Assembly (NCBI RefSeq): GCF_042677005.1
Contig: NZ_JBHTIF010000001.1
Span: 1,488,001 to 1,552,000 of the forward strand
DNA: 64,000 nt
Direction: 5' to 3'
From: Lysobacter_I brunescens
GTDB taxonomy: Bacteria; Pseudomonadota; Gammaproteobacteria; Xanthomonadales; Xanthomonadaceae
Below are positions 8,658 to 17,474 of the stretch, piece after piece. Positions within the stretch are counted from its first letter, which is position 1; each line of letters begins with the position of its first letter. The position numbers and the translations under genes are program-made. Below the pieces are notes generated by a model. The model was given only the letters and a program-made list of their open reading frames with translations, made no database searches and had not been told where the DNA came from.

Positions 8658-9776
8658 GTGAATACCACCGACATGAAAACGAGCGACACGCACATCGGCA
8701 GCCGCCCACGCCGCAGCCTGCTGAAGGTCGCCGGCGTGGGCGCCCTCATCGCCGCCGCAGCCGGCACGCCGGTCTTCGCGCAATCGAACGCGCAGGCGGA
8801 TCGCAGCGAAGCCCTGCGCCTGACCCTGGACTGGGACAAGGTCTTCCCGAAGAGCGACAAGGTCGACCACCGCAAGATCACCTTCACCAACCGCTACGGC
8901 ATCACCCTCGCCGCCGACGTGTACGTGCCGAAGAACACGCGCGGCAGGCAGGCCGCCATCGCTGTCGGCGGCCCGTTCGGCGCGGTGAAGGAACAATCCT
9001 CGGGCCTGTACGCGCAGGCCCTGGCCGAACGCGGCTTCGTCACCCTCGCGTTCGATCCGTCATACACCGGCGAAAGCGGCGGCCAGCCGCGCAACGTCGC
9101 CTCGCCGGACATCAACACCGAGGATTTCAGCGCCGCGGTCGATGCCCTCGGCATGCTGCCCGAGGTCGACCGCGAGCGCATCGGCATCCTCGGCATCTGC
9201 GGCTGGGGCGGCATGGCGCTGAACGCCGCCGCCGTCGACAAGCGCGTCAAGGCCATCGCCACCAGCACCATGTACGACATGACCCGCGTCATGTCCAAGG
9301 GCTACAACGACAGCGTGACCCTCGAACAGCGCACGCAGTCGCTTGAGGCACTCGGTCGCCAGCGCTGGCGCGACGCCGAGCAGGGCGCGCCGGCCTACGG
9401 TCCGCCGATGAACACTCTCAAGGGCGGCGAAGCGCAATTCCTCGTCGATTACCACGACTACTACAAGACGCCGCGCGGCTTCCATCCGCGCTCGGTCAAC
9501 TCGAACGGATCTTGGACGATCACCACCCCGCTGTCCTTCATGAATATGCGGCTGCTGACCTACATCCGCGAGATCGCGCCGCGACCGATCCTCTTCGTCC
9601 ACGGCGAACGCGCGCACTCGCGCTACTTCAGCGAAACCGCCCATGCCGCCGCCGCGCAGCCGAAGGAACTGCTGATCATCCCCGGTGCCAATCACGTCGA
9701 TCTGTACGACCGCGCGGACGTGATTCCCTTCGACAGGCTCGCGGAGTTCTTCGATCGCCATCTCGCGGGCACCTGA
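8658..9776 (+). CDS. Tat-exported alpha/beta hydrolase, DLH-like, Cys nucleophile
   Basis: 372 residues from a GTG at 8658 with GGAGA 7 bases upstream. The N-terminus has a twin-arginine type signal (SRPRRSLLK, hydrophobic GVGALIAAAAG, cleavage after FAQ). The mature part is an alpha/beta hydrolase. The nucleophile elbow reads GICGWGG, with Cys instead of Ser as in dienelactone hydrolases. The likely catalytic His is in IIPGANHVDLYD. Related proteins are annotated as alpha/beta hydrolases of unknown substrate. It is co-oriented with the alcohol dehydrogenase and the small lipoprotein gene that starts 4 bp after its stop. Confidence 0.85.
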   Translation: MNTTDMKTSDTHIGSRPRRSLLKVAGVGALIAAAAGTPVFAQSNAQADRSEALRLTLDWDKVFPKSDKVDHRKITFTNRYGITLAADVYVPKNTRGRQAAIAVGGPFGAVKEQSSGLYAQALAERGFVTLAFDPSYTGESGGQPRNVASPDINTEDFSAAVDALGMLPEVDRERIGILGICGWGGMALNAAAVDKRVKAIATSTMYDMTRVMSKGYNDSVTLEQRTQSLEALGRQRWRDAEQGAPAYGPPMNTLKGGEAQFLVDYHDYYKTPRGFHPRSVNSNGSWTITTPLSFMNMRLLTYIREIAPRPILFVHGERAHSRYFSETAHAAAAQPKELLIIPGANHVDLYDRADVIPFDRLAEFFDRHLAGT

Positions 9777-9780
9777 GGCC

Positions 9781-10257
9781 ATGCGCATCGCCACCGGCCG
9801 GGCGCGTGCGTTCGGCCTCGCCTGCAGCCTGTCCGCGATCGTCGCGTGCAGTGCCGCAACGCCCGCCGCACCGGCACGGCAACAGGCGGCCGGTGCACCG
9901 CTGGAGAACACCCGCATGCAGATGACCATCGGCGCCCATGCCTTCACCGTCGAGCTCGCCGACACCGCCGCCGCACGCGCGTTCGCCGCACGGCTGCCGT
10001 TCACGCTGGACATGGCCGAACTCAACGGCAACGAGAAGCACGCAGACATCCACCCGGCGCTGCCCGTCGACGCCCAGCGGCCCGGCACGATCCGCGCCGG
10101 CGACGTGATGCTCTACGGCGCGAACACCATCGTCGTCTTCTACAGGACCTTCCCCTCGTCCTACCGCTACACCTGGCTCGGCCGTGTCCAGAACATCGAC
10201 GGCTTGGCCGAAGTGCTCGGCCCCGGCGGGGTGCGGGTGGTGTTCGCCCGCGATTGA
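9781..10257 (+). CDS. Cyclophilin-like fold lipoprotein
   Basis: 158 residues. It starts 4 bp after the hydrolase stop, so it is probably co-transcribed. The signal carries a lipobox-like IVAC around residue 22. The mature part matches the bacterial cyclophilin-like family: MQMTIGAHAFTVELADTAAA, LPFTLDMAELNGNEKHAD, GTIRAGDVMLYGANTIVVFY, then a Gly-rich end with VVFARD. These proteins have the cyclophilin barrel but lack demonstrated prolyl isomerase activity. It should be a periplasmic lipoprotein. This hydrolase plus cyclophilin-like pairing is, from memory, common in LysR-controlled clusters. Confidence 0.75.
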   Translation: MRIATGRARAFGLACSLSAIVACSAATPAAPARQQAAGAPLENTRMQMTIGAHAFTVELADTAAARAFAARLPFTLDMAELNGNEKHADIHPALPVDAQRPGTIRAGDVMLYGANTIVVFYRTFPSSYRYTWLGRVQNIDGLAEVLGPGGVRVVFARD

Positions 10258-10390
10258 GTTCGCCATGGCGGTGCGAAAGCCTCGACCCGCCTTCGCCCCT
10301 TGGCCAAAGCGGGCTCATCCAGGGTCCCCACGCAACCATCCGCGCCATGCCCGCCTCCTGTCAGCACCACACACCCGACGGGAGATCCCG

Positions 10391-10882
10391 ATGTTCCGCA
10401 CCCTCATGCTGTCCCTGCTCATGGCCTGCACCGCGCTCATGCCGCTGGCAGGCTGCAGCAGCGCCAATGCCGCCGACGAAGTCTTCGCCACCGCCGACGG
10501 CGCCATCCGTGGCTACGACCCCGTGGCCTATCACACCGAGTCCAAGGCGGTGCGCGGCAAGGCCGACATCACCCACGCATGGAACGGCGCCACGTGGCGC
10601 TTCGCCAGCACCGCCAACCGCGACCGCTTCGCCGCCGACCCCGAACGCTACGCCCCGCGCTACGGCGGCTTCTGCGCCTACGGCACCGCGCAGGGCTACA
10701 AGGTCTCCACCGACCCCGACGCCTTCGCCATCGTCGACGGCCGCCTGTACCTCAACTACAGCAAGCCCGTGCAGAGCACCTGGAACCAGGACCGCCCCGG
10801 CTTCATCCGCAAGGCGGATGCGAACTGGGTGAAGCTGGAACATGCCGCGTACGAGAAGCCGGGCGACGCCAAGGCGAAGTGA
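10391..10882 (+). CDS. YHS domain lipoprotein
   Basis: 163 residues from an ATG with GGAGA 5 bases upstream. Signal MFRTLMLSLLMACTALMPLAGCSS has a good lipobox (LAGC). The mature part has the YHS pattern: IRGYDPVAYHTESKAVRGK, then WRFASTANRDRFAADPERYAPRYGGFCAYG. YHS domains are small and thought to bind metal (often copper). The Cys of GGFCAYG is the expected ligand. A degenerate hairpin repeat lies just upstream (about 10295-10325). The exact role is unknown. Confidence 0.82.
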   Translation: MFRTLMLSLLMACTALMPLAGCSSANAADEVFATADGAIRGYDPVAYHTESKAVRGKADITHAWNGATWRFASTANRDRFAADPERYAPRYGGFCAYGTAQGYKVSTDPDAFAIVDGRLYLNYSKPVQSTWNQDRPGFIRKADANWVKLEHAAYEKPGDAKAK

Positions 10883-10967
10883 GTGCCACGGCCTGCCTCG
10901 GTGCGCGCCGTCCTCAGCAGGTAAGTACAGGGGGCGCGTAGCCATTACCGATGTCGCCGGCCACATC

Positions 10968-11018
10968 GCCCCCTTTGCAAAAGGGGGCCGACGCGCACCG
11001 CGCGGCGGGGGGATTTGC
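10968..11018. repeat. Single-arm copy of the intergenic hairpin repeat (copy B)
   Basis: This 51-bp arm is nearly identical to the left arm of the copy at 5148-5198, differing at one position in the central GC-rich loop. It begins GCCCCCTTTGCAAAAGGGGG and ends GGGGGGATTTGC. No right arm follows. It lies downstream of the YHS gene in a 260-bp gap. Confidence 0.75.
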
Positions 11019-11142
11019 GACCGCCGGGATCAGTTCGGCATCAGTTCGCACACCGACCTCGGCGCATTCCGCCGAGCGGTGCTGCTGCCCGCGCGCGGCT
11101 GCGCTAGGCTGTCCGGAACACAGGGGATGTCACCGGCTTCGC

Positions 11143-11505
11143 ATGATGGGATCGCGCGTACTGTTGCTGCTTGGTCTGCTGCCGCTCGCGGCCGGCGCCG
11201 TCGAGCGCCTGCCCCTCCGTGATGGCGAATACGCCTTCCGGCATCGCTCCGCCGAACACTCGAACTTCCCCGCGCCCCCGCTGGTCGCGCACATCACCGG
11301 CACGCGCATCGTGCTGGTCAATCGCAAGCCGTCCTCCGTGTTTCCGCTTGGCGTTGTCGCCGAGGGCGAGCTGATGTGGCATGCCGCGTCGAAGCAGTGG
11401 GTTCTCGGCCACAACCCGGCGGATCGCACTGCCGAAGAGGTGGGCGGGTGCAGTGATGGGCCGGAGGTGGTGGATTTGAGGAGGCGGGTTTATTGGACGT
11501 GTTGA
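11143..11505 (+). CDS. Small secreted protein, unknown function
   Basis: 120 residues from the first of two adjacent ATGs (MMGSRVLLLLGLLPLAAGAVE), an evident signal peptide with cleavage after AGA. The mature part (about 100 residues) includes LPLRDGEYAFRHRSAEHSNF, ARIVLVN-like strands and two Cys (EEVGGCSDG and the C-terminal WTC) that could form a disulfide. I recognise no family. It sits between the hairpin repeat and the low-GC island, and is the last high-GC gene before the composition change. Confidence 0.6.
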   Translation: MMGSRVLLLLGLLPLAAGAVERLPLRDGEYAFRHRSAEHSNFPAPPLVAHITGTRIVLVNRKPSSVFPLGVVAEGELMWHAASKQWVLGHNPADRTAEEVGGCSDGPEVVDLRRRVYWTC

Positions 11506-11652
11506 GGGGCTGGAATCGACTCATAGCAGTTATTCACTACGAGTTTCTTCCGGATGTCCCTCGGACTTGAATACGCAATCGGCGCAAAAAAAAGCAAGGG
11601 GTATTTAGGGCGCACTTGATCGAAGGCGCACTGAGATGCGCGGGGCCTGTAC

Positions 11653-14600
11653 TCACATCTGTAGCATTCTTGTCTCCTCAAAGTACGCATCTTCAAGTAC
11701 AGCGCGGTCTTGGGTTCCGGGTGTGGTAAGTGAGAAGAGAAGATTGGTGATCTGTCCTTCAACCGACATGGCTGCTAGGCCATGCTTTTTAACGATTTCG
11801 TCAAAAATTCCTGCGGCGCGCCTGCCAACGAGCTTGAAGAATTTGTTGCGGTCTGAACTTCCACCGAGTGTGGCACGCGCACTCTCAAGTACGTGCCAGA
11901 CGAACTCCATTATTGTCTGAGCATTCGGATCCTCGTGCGTCTTCACGACGCACAAAACAGCAAGCTGCGCCGTTAGGTCGTCGGTTGTGCCATTGAATCC
12001 AATAGAACGAGCAAGTATTGCCTCCCTATAGAAGATGCGCACAAACCACGCGGCTGCATCACCGCGAGTGGAATCAGATCTGCTCGCCAAGTCTGCGAGA
12101 ACTGCCGTCGTGCCTATAAGGGTTTGATGTAGATTCGGCGCCGCAAAGAACTTGATGGCGGCACGCGCTGCGGGCGTATCGTCTCCCGCATCTGAAGAGG
12201 TGATGGCTCCTAGCGCTGCCGCGACAATATCTGTTGGCTCCAGTGGCGTGCCATGTGTGTTCCACGAGGCGACTCGAAGGCGCGTCAACGTTGCGTCCGT
12301 CTTGCTGAGCGCGCCCTTTGCCTCAGCGAATTGTAAAAAGTCCCAGAGGGTGCGGCAGCGTCCAGTGATGCTCTCGCCGGCGCCAAGAATTGAGGCCGTC
12401 GCAAGGTCTACGGTCAGATACTCGTAGCGTTTAGATGCGACCTCAGCTTCGATAGTCGCGAACTCGCCGTGAGGATATTGCACCTCTACTCCAATTGGTA
12501 GGCCGGGTTGAACTATTGCAGAGTGATTCCGACGGATCGCCTCGGCGACTTTGTCTATCAAATCTGAATTTCCTACATCGAGAGGGCCGAACATCAGCTC
12601 TGATAGATGGATCAACGACTCCTTAGGGATAGCTACGGCGGTCCAAACCGAGAACAGTTTATCGAACAATTCAAGCTCCACCAGGAGGCACACGGAAACG
12701 AGGTCTAGGATCGGCGGTAACGATGGCTCGGTTCGAGGAAATGAAATGTCTCCGACGATGATCCTCGACGACTCACCCCGGTGCCAAGCATTGATGGTGA
12801 TACGCAGCAAGTCCGCGACATTAGAAACGTATGGAGCGTAGGTGCGGGGTCGAAATGCGTAGGGAATATGCGATCCGCTCCGCTCGCCGAACGCTCGTGC
12901 CTTCTGTTGAGCCCTTGCGAGCTCTTCAGAAATCCCAGCCATCCGCTGCAGCTGCGACAAAAAATCTTCCGGGCTGGCACCTTCCGAAATATGGCCAACG
13001 CGAAGAATAGATGAATTGGGGAACTTGTCTGTGAAGCGTTTGACCCTCTCTTGGAACTCTTGAACTCTCTGCTGCGACACCTCAGCACCGGCGCTGGCCG
13101 TTGCCATCACGAAGTGCAGAAGGAATGCTCCTTCTTCGGCTTCTAGGTCCTTGTCTGCGGCCTCGCCGAGACGCCACACTGATTCCATGTATTGCGAGCG
13201 GTCTACACGCGAATACAACGTTGCAAGTAAGCGATGGTAGTGAAAGCGATCTTCACGATCCGTTGCCGCTGCGAGGGCGCGCTTGGTTAGGTAAACGAGT
13301 GAATCTACATCGCCGATTCGGAGCAGAAGTTGCGTCCGCGCGCTGACAAGATCTGCGCGGAACGAATGATCAAATCGCCGAAGGACTCGTTCCGCAGCAG
13401 ACGACTGGCCAATTCGCTCTAACGCAATGGCTCTGGTAAGTCCTACATTCTCGTTTTGTGGGTAGAACTCTTGAGCTCTCGCGGTGAAGTCGATTAAGTC
13501 TTGGAACCGCTCGCGCCTCAGGAGGGCGGCAGAGAACTTTGCTGCCTCCATCTCTGTAAGATTTCTTCTGCGTGAGGTGATCGTGCCGATCTCTAGAATC
13601 CGATCGATGTCGGCATCGCGATCTGGTCTTAGGTACTGGAATAGGTTGTCTTGTAGTGTCTCATTTCCGCCGCTTCGCGTTGCATCATCCCAGAGACGAT
13701 CCAAGTTTTCTTCGCGATTTTGTCGGTTCTTGAGCGAGTCAGTAATGAAATTAAGCAGCGACTGGGAGGCCGGGTCGCCTTCTGCCACAAATGAGCGAAG
13801 TTTTGCTTCTTCCGCGCTTGAGCCGAGCCTATAAGCAGACACGGCTGCCGTTGCGGCAGCTATGTCGACGAGAGTGTCGTGCGGCTTATCGATGAGGTGT
13901 GCAAGTGCGACCTCAACGGCCTCTGTGTGCGATCCAGACTCGCTATACAAAAGAACGAGCCTAGCCAGATCTGCAGGATCTGGGTTGTCAATCCTCTTGA
14001 GCGCAGATACCGCGATTGATGGCTCATCGATGAAGGTTGCGACGCGGGCCAAGGCGTCTTGCGCTTCCCGCAACCTTGGTCTCTTCTGTGCAAAGTCAGT
14101 TAGAAGATTGAATAGCTCGCGATCTGGCCCGAATGTCAAGCAGACCGCTGATGCACAGTCGAGGATCATCTGAGAGTTTGCTGGCCACCCAGATGCTTGG
14201 GCCTCACGAAGTGATTCTAGAGTGGCATCGCGAAGAGCTAATGCGTCAGATGCCTTGAGGTCTGGGTGTCCTCCAACTGTAATGCTGCCTTGCCCGCCGG
14301 TGGCGATGTTGAGTAAAGCCCGTAGCCGCAATATCTTCAAGAAGGTGACGATGCGCGTGTCTGCATGCGTGGAAAGGCCGCGATCTGCAGAGGACAGGGC
14401 TGCCGCCCAATCGTCTTTGATTGTGAAATATAGAGTTTCCGCTTTAGACTTGGTTGGCCCGGTGAGGCTTGCGATAAGTTGTTCGGCCTTTTCATAATTC
14501 TCTTCTAGAGCGAAGATGCGAACTAGTTGGAATTGTACATGTTCATCCGAGTCAAAGCGGTCTGCTCGTGCCAGAAGTCCGGGCGGAATTGGTGGTGTAT

Positions 14601-15555
14601 TTCCCATGTTGGCAGCGACTGCAGCCTCAATCTCTGCAGCATAGAATCTCGCACTATCAGGTTGAAGCGTTACCGCTTCTGTAAATCGATTTAGCGCGTG
14701 CTTCGGGTTTCCATCGAGGAAGGCGCGCCGACCTTCTTGATATCTGAGCTCTGCCAGTACTTCAAAGTCTTCTAATTGTTCTCGGTTCAGTTCATCTATA
14801 AGCCGATCGGCCTCAGTTGCATTTCCATTGTTCAGGGCATCGTTTATTTGTTTTATTTTAGCAACGGCCGTTCCTGATTTAGGCGTCGGCCAGAGGTTGT
14901 CGCCTGACATGGTTTCATTCGTGAGCCAACGATCCAAACTCTTGTGGCCAGTAGCCGTCAGGGCGGACTGCGCGCGAGGGCTTAGCGAAGAAATTGTGCT
15001 AAGTGCCCCGATGCCTTCCGGGCTTCGAAGCTGATTCGAGATTCTCGTATGCGTCCAATAAGTATCAAGATGAGTCGAAACATCCAATTCCTGTGTCAGC
15101 CGGTTAGCTACAGGTACGCGAAATGTCATACTGTCTGGATCTGAGTCGTCAAACTCTAGGCGGCCTTCTAATCGCTTCCGCAACTCGTCTTCAATCCACA
15201 GGTAATACATTTGTGCGCCGGCAGTGCTTGATTCGTCCTTAAGCGCTACAAAGACCAAGAGTACCGGCTGTCCATCCTGAAGGTAAAGGTTGCATGTCTC
15301 CGGTGTCAGTCCAACTTGGATGAACTGTTCCGCTGCGGTGCCAGCAAAGTTAGTACTAGCGCCGGATTTGAGTTGAACCGAGAACCGCCCACGGATATTG
15401 CCAAGCCCTTCTAGCCACATGCTCATGTCGAAGCCGAAGTCAGAATTCTGAGCGGGCTCGCTTTCTGTGAACCAAGAGTCGGGGTGGCCTCCGACAAATA
15501 CGCGCTTTCCAAGAGTTCCAATCTTCTGGGAAACCGAATAGCCCGGCGTTCGCAT
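11653..15555 (-). CDS. Large nuclease-like (DUF4365-type) and TPR protein on a low-GC island
   Basis: About 1300 residues from an ATG at 15555 (MRTPGYSVSQKIGTLGKRVF), with AGGG about 8 bases upstream. The frame stays open to 15774, so a longer N-terminus is possible. Residues 10-125 resemble the DUF4365 domain, a PD-(D/E)XK nuclease-like fold: SDFGFDMSMWLEG with Asp43 and Glu49, then FSVQLKSG with Gln61 and Lys63. The remainder is helical with TPR-like repeats (ALNRFTEAVTLQPDSARFYA, NYEKAEQLIASLTGPTKSKA). No signal or membrane segment is seen. Base composition is near 50% GC by eye, against high GC on both sides, with AT-ending codons, so it was probably acquired. It stands alone. Domain architecture suggests a sensor-effector protein, possibly antiphage; this is an inference. 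Confidence 0.75.
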   Translation of the reverse strand: MRTPGYSVSQKIGTLGKRVFVGGHPDSWFTESEPAQNSDFGFDMSMWLEGLGNIRGRFSVQLKSGASTNFAGTAAEQFIQVGLTPETCNLYLQDGQPVLLVFVALKDESSTAGAQMYYLWIEDELRKRLEGRLEFDDSDPDSMTFRVPVANRLTQELDVSTHLDTYWTHTRISNQLRSPEGIGALSTISSLSPRAQSALTATGHKSLDRWLTNETMSGDNLWPTPKSGTAVAKIKQINDALNNGNATEADRLIDELNREQLEDFEVLAELRYQEGRRAFLDGNPKHALNRFTEAVTLQPDSARFYAAEIEAAVAANMGNTPPIPPGLLARADRFDSDEHVQFQLVRIFALEENYEKAEQLIASLTGPTKSKAETLYFTIKDDWAAALSSADRGLSTHADTRIVTFLKILRLRALLNIATGGQGSITVGGHPDLKASDALALRDATLESLREAQASGWPANSQMILDCASAVCLTFGPDRELFNLLTDFAQKRPRLREAQDALARVATFIDEPSIAVSALKRIDNPDPADLARLVLLYSESGSHTEAVEVALAHLIDKPHDTLVDIAAATAAVSAYRLGSSAEEAKLRSFVAEGDPASQSLLNFITDSLKNRQNREENLDRLWDDATRSGGNETLQDNLFQYLRPDRDADIDRILEIGTITSRRRNLTEMEAAKFSAALLRRERFQDLIDFTARAQEFYPQNENVGLTRAIALERIGQSSAAERVLRRFDHSFRADLVSARTQLLLRIGDVDSLVYLTKRALAAATDREDRFHYHRLLATLYSRVDRSQYMESVWRLGEAADKDLEAEEGAFLLHFVMATASAGAEVSQQRVQEFQERVKRFTDKFPNSSILRVGHISEGASPEDFLSQLQRMAGISEELARAQQKARAFGERSGSHIPYAFRPRTYAPYVSNVADLLRITINAWHRGESSRIIVGDISFPRTEPSLPPILDLVSVCLLVELELFDKLFSVWTAVAIPKESLIHLSELMFGPLDVGNSDLIDKVAEAIRRNHSAIVQPGLPIGVEVQYPHGEFATIEAEVASKRYEYLTVDLATASILGAGESITGRCRTLWDFLQFAEAKGALSKTDATLTRLRVASWNTHGTPLEPTDIVAAALGAITSSDAGDDTPAARAAIKFFAAPNLHQTLIGTTAVLADLASRSDSTRGDAAAWFVRIFYREAILARSIGFNGTTDDLTAQLAVLCVVKTHEDPNAQTIMEFVWHVLESARATLGGSSDRNKFFKLVGRRAAGIFDEIVKKHGLAAMSVEGQITNLLFSLTTPGTQDRAVLEDAYFEETRMLQM

Positions 15556-15944
15556 TTGAAGGCCCTGAGTGGTGGTGGGTGGTGACGGAGATAAGTATCC
15601 TAAGCTAGGCAATAGAGTAATTTCTTGAGTAGTCAGTGATGGCAACCAGGCGACCCTGTCACTTCTTACAGGCCTGCTGTTTCGCCATCCTTGCAGTGCC
15701 CAGACTGGGTCATCGACCCAGCGATTCGCCCACTCCAAGAGCGCTTGGTGCACGGCACCCAGCCTACGAGGCAAGCGAAGTCATTCCTAAGATGTGCCCA
15801 CCGTTGCCTTCCCATCCTCGCACCGTGCTCGGCGCGTCAAGGTCGAGGCGAGTTGCGGCGCAAACCTTGACGCGCCTGCGCGCGATGCGGATCTGAATCG
15901 CCAACGGCGTCCACTCCGGGCGCCGGGCGAAACGGAGTGCCGTC
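15556..15944. other. Intergenic stretch at the right edge of the low-GC island
   Basis: The left part (to about 15620) is AT-rich and probably carries the promoter of the large leftward gene; a leftward TTGCCT followed by TAGGATACTTAT is a weak candidate. GC rises to the genome norm around 15640-15800. A perfect 13-bp inverted repeat lies at 15831-15876. No convincing gene is seen. The open leftward frame up to 15774 may be an N-terminal extension of the large gene or chance. Confidence 0.45.
15831..15876. repeat. Perfect 13-bp inverted repeat at island edge
   Basis: GGCGCGTCAAGGT (15831-15843) and ACCTTGACGCGCC (15864-15876) are exact reverse complements with a 20-base spacer. No T-run follows on either strand, so it is not a normal terminator. 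It sits about 70 bp before the small gene at 15945 and close to the point where the low GC ends. It could be a protein-binding site, a transfer origin or a remnant of an element end. Confidence 0.6.
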
Positions 15945-16136
15945 ATGTCCAAGCCGAAGTCGCAGTTCCAGCCGTCCAACGTGCTTCTGGTTGAAGTCCC
16001 GCCGCAGTTCATCGCCCTGTGCGAAGCCAGCGGTGCCAGCCCGCAAGCGGTGCTGCGCGGCATGGCCGCGATGCTCTGCGGCCTCCGCTACGACGAGGAT
16101 GACCGGCTGGTGCCGCTGGATGGCGCCGCGGCGTGA
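15945..16136 (+). CDS. Small orphan protein, unknown function
   Basis: 63 residues with CGGAG 7 bases before the ATG. The sequence MSKPKSQFQPSNVLLVEVPP, then QFIALCEASGASPQAVLRGM and YDEDDRLVPLDG, reads as a compact alpha/beta protein. I recall similar short proteins from accessory and integrative-element regions of Xanthomonadaceae and Pseudomonas, where they are longer at the C-terminus; this memory is unverified. If right, this copy is a short relative and fits the idea that the region between 11.5 and 16.1 kb is an old insertion. Confidence 0.55.
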   Translation: MSKPKSQFQPSNVLLVEVPPQFIALCEASGASPQAVLRGMAAMLCGLRYDEDDRLVPLDGAAA

Positions 16137-16287
16137 TGCTTCACCGGGCGCGGGTCGCCCCCGCGCCTGGATAACGCAATGCCCGCGCGTTCACGATGCG
16201 TCGAACGTCACTTCACGTTGGCTTCGTGCACGGCTCACGGTCCATGGCCACGATCGACGCGTTGCCCACACCTGAAATCGACGACGC

Positions 16288-17058
16288 ATGCCCTGGACTT
16301 TCGCGCATCCCGCCGCCGCAATCTTCGTTCGGCGCTTCGGCGGCGCATCGCTGCCGCTGTCGGGGCTGGTGGTCGGCAGCCTGTCGCCGGACTTCGGCTA
16401 CTACATCGGCGCCTTCGGACTGGCCACGCATGCGCACACGCTGCGCGGGACGCTGGATGTCTGTTTGCCGAGCGCGTTCGTGCTGCTGCTGGTCCTGCTG
16501 CGCCTGCGCCGTGTCCTGGTTGCGCCACTCCCGCTGCTGCATCGCCGGGCGATCGAAAGCCTGCCTTCGCCATCATGCTGGCCGGCATCGGATGCCGCGA
16601 GGATGATCGCAGCGCTGTGGATCGGGGCGATGACGCATGTGGCCTGGGATTCGTTCACGCATGCCAGCGGCATGATGGTGTCGATCATCGCGCCACTGCG
16701 CGAGGTGCTGTTCGAGGTCTCAGGCCGCAGGTTTGCGACTTACAACATCCTGCAACACGCCGGGACGCTCTTCGGCATCCTGGTGATCGGCTTCGCGTAC
16801 GGTCGCTGGCTGGCGCGCACGGTGGGGGGCGAAGCCTGCCTGCGATTCCCTGCATTGGGTGAAAGCCTGCCGCTGGTGACAGCGGCCCTGCTGTCTGCAG
16901 TCCTGGGGCTCGCCATTGCGTTGCTGAAGCTTGGAACAGAGGCGGGATGGCCGGTCCTGATGTTTCGCAGCATTGTGGACTCCACGATCGTCTTCAGTGC
17001 TGCCTATCTCGTGCTGGCACTGCATGCCGTGCGGAAGGCGCGGATGCAGACTGCCTGA
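16288..17058 (+). CDS. DUF4184 family membrane protein
   Basis: 256 residues. The opening MPWTFAHPAAAIFVRRFGG, then LPLSGLVVGSLSPDFGYYIG, is the hallmark of the DUF4184 family, with conserved His and Asp-Phe in the first helices. Six or seven hydrophobic segments follow, including MTHVAWDSFTHASGMM, which carries further conserved His/Asp residues. These suggest a membrane metal-binding site, as in YdjM/DUF457 hydrolase-like proteins. Function is undetermined. The inner membrane is the expected location. No clear ribosome site is visible before the ATG. Confidence 0.8.
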   Translation: MPWTFAHPAAAIFVRRFGGASLPLSGLVVGSLSPDFGYYIGAFGLATHAHTLRGTLDVCLPSAFVLLLVLLRLRRVLVAPLPLLHRRAIESLPSPSCWPASDAARMIAALWIGAMTHVAWDSFTHASGMMVSIIAPLREVLFEVSGRRFATYNILQHAGTLFGILVIGFAYGRWLARTVGGEACLRFPALGESLPLVTAALLSAVLGLAIALLKLGTEAGWPVLMFRSIVDSTIVFSAAYLVLALHAVRKARMQTA

Positions 17059-17474
17059 CATGGTCGGGGATTGCGTGCTGTTGTTCCGTCCGCGTCGGGC
17101 CGCAGGGCGGGCCCAAGTCCGCCGCAAAGGAACTGCGAACCACAAGATGCGGCGCGTCTCCGTGCTACGTCTTTGGCCATGTGCAGAATCATTTGCATGG
17201 TAATGGCTGGCATGAGCCCGCCCTGCAACAGCCACTGCTGCTGAAACGGTGTGGGTGTGTCCATCGTTGCCGTCCGATCCCCGCGCCCGGATTCCCGAAC
17301 AGGGTGTGCCTCGGCGCACCGCCTTGTTCACGCAGATGTGAAAAGTCGGTGCGACTGGCCGAGTCCTGGACTTCATTGACGTGCTCCCCTCTCGTGGGGT
17401 AGAACACGGCCGGTCGGGCATGTCGTGCCTGCAACATCGATCGCAATCCGTATTCGCCAGCCAGGGGGCAAGGC
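17059..17474. other. Intergenic stretch, no supported gene
   Basis: These 416 bases have lower coding character than their neighbours. A leftward frame (17004-17264) begins MDTPTPFQQQWLLQG but overlaps the DUF4184 3' end, lacks a ribosome site and becomes low-complexity, so it is not called. The base composition around 17150-17350 is less GC-rich, which may mark decayed sequence. Confidence 0.4.

Noticed and set aside
7463..8890. Leftward extension of the LysR frame through the alcohol dehydrogenase gene
   Set aside because: The dehydrogenase on the other strand has all its motifs. The extension has no family resemblance and LysR starts cleanly at 7462.
15556..15774. 73-residue N-terminal extension of the large nuclease/TPR protein from a TTG
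   Set aside because: The domain pattern begins right after the ATG at 15555 and the extension is not clearly protein-like. It cannot be fully excluded.
17004..17264. Leftward 86-residue frame beginning MDTPTPFQQQ
   Set aside because: It overlaps the DUF4184 gene end, has no ribosome site and turns low-complexity.
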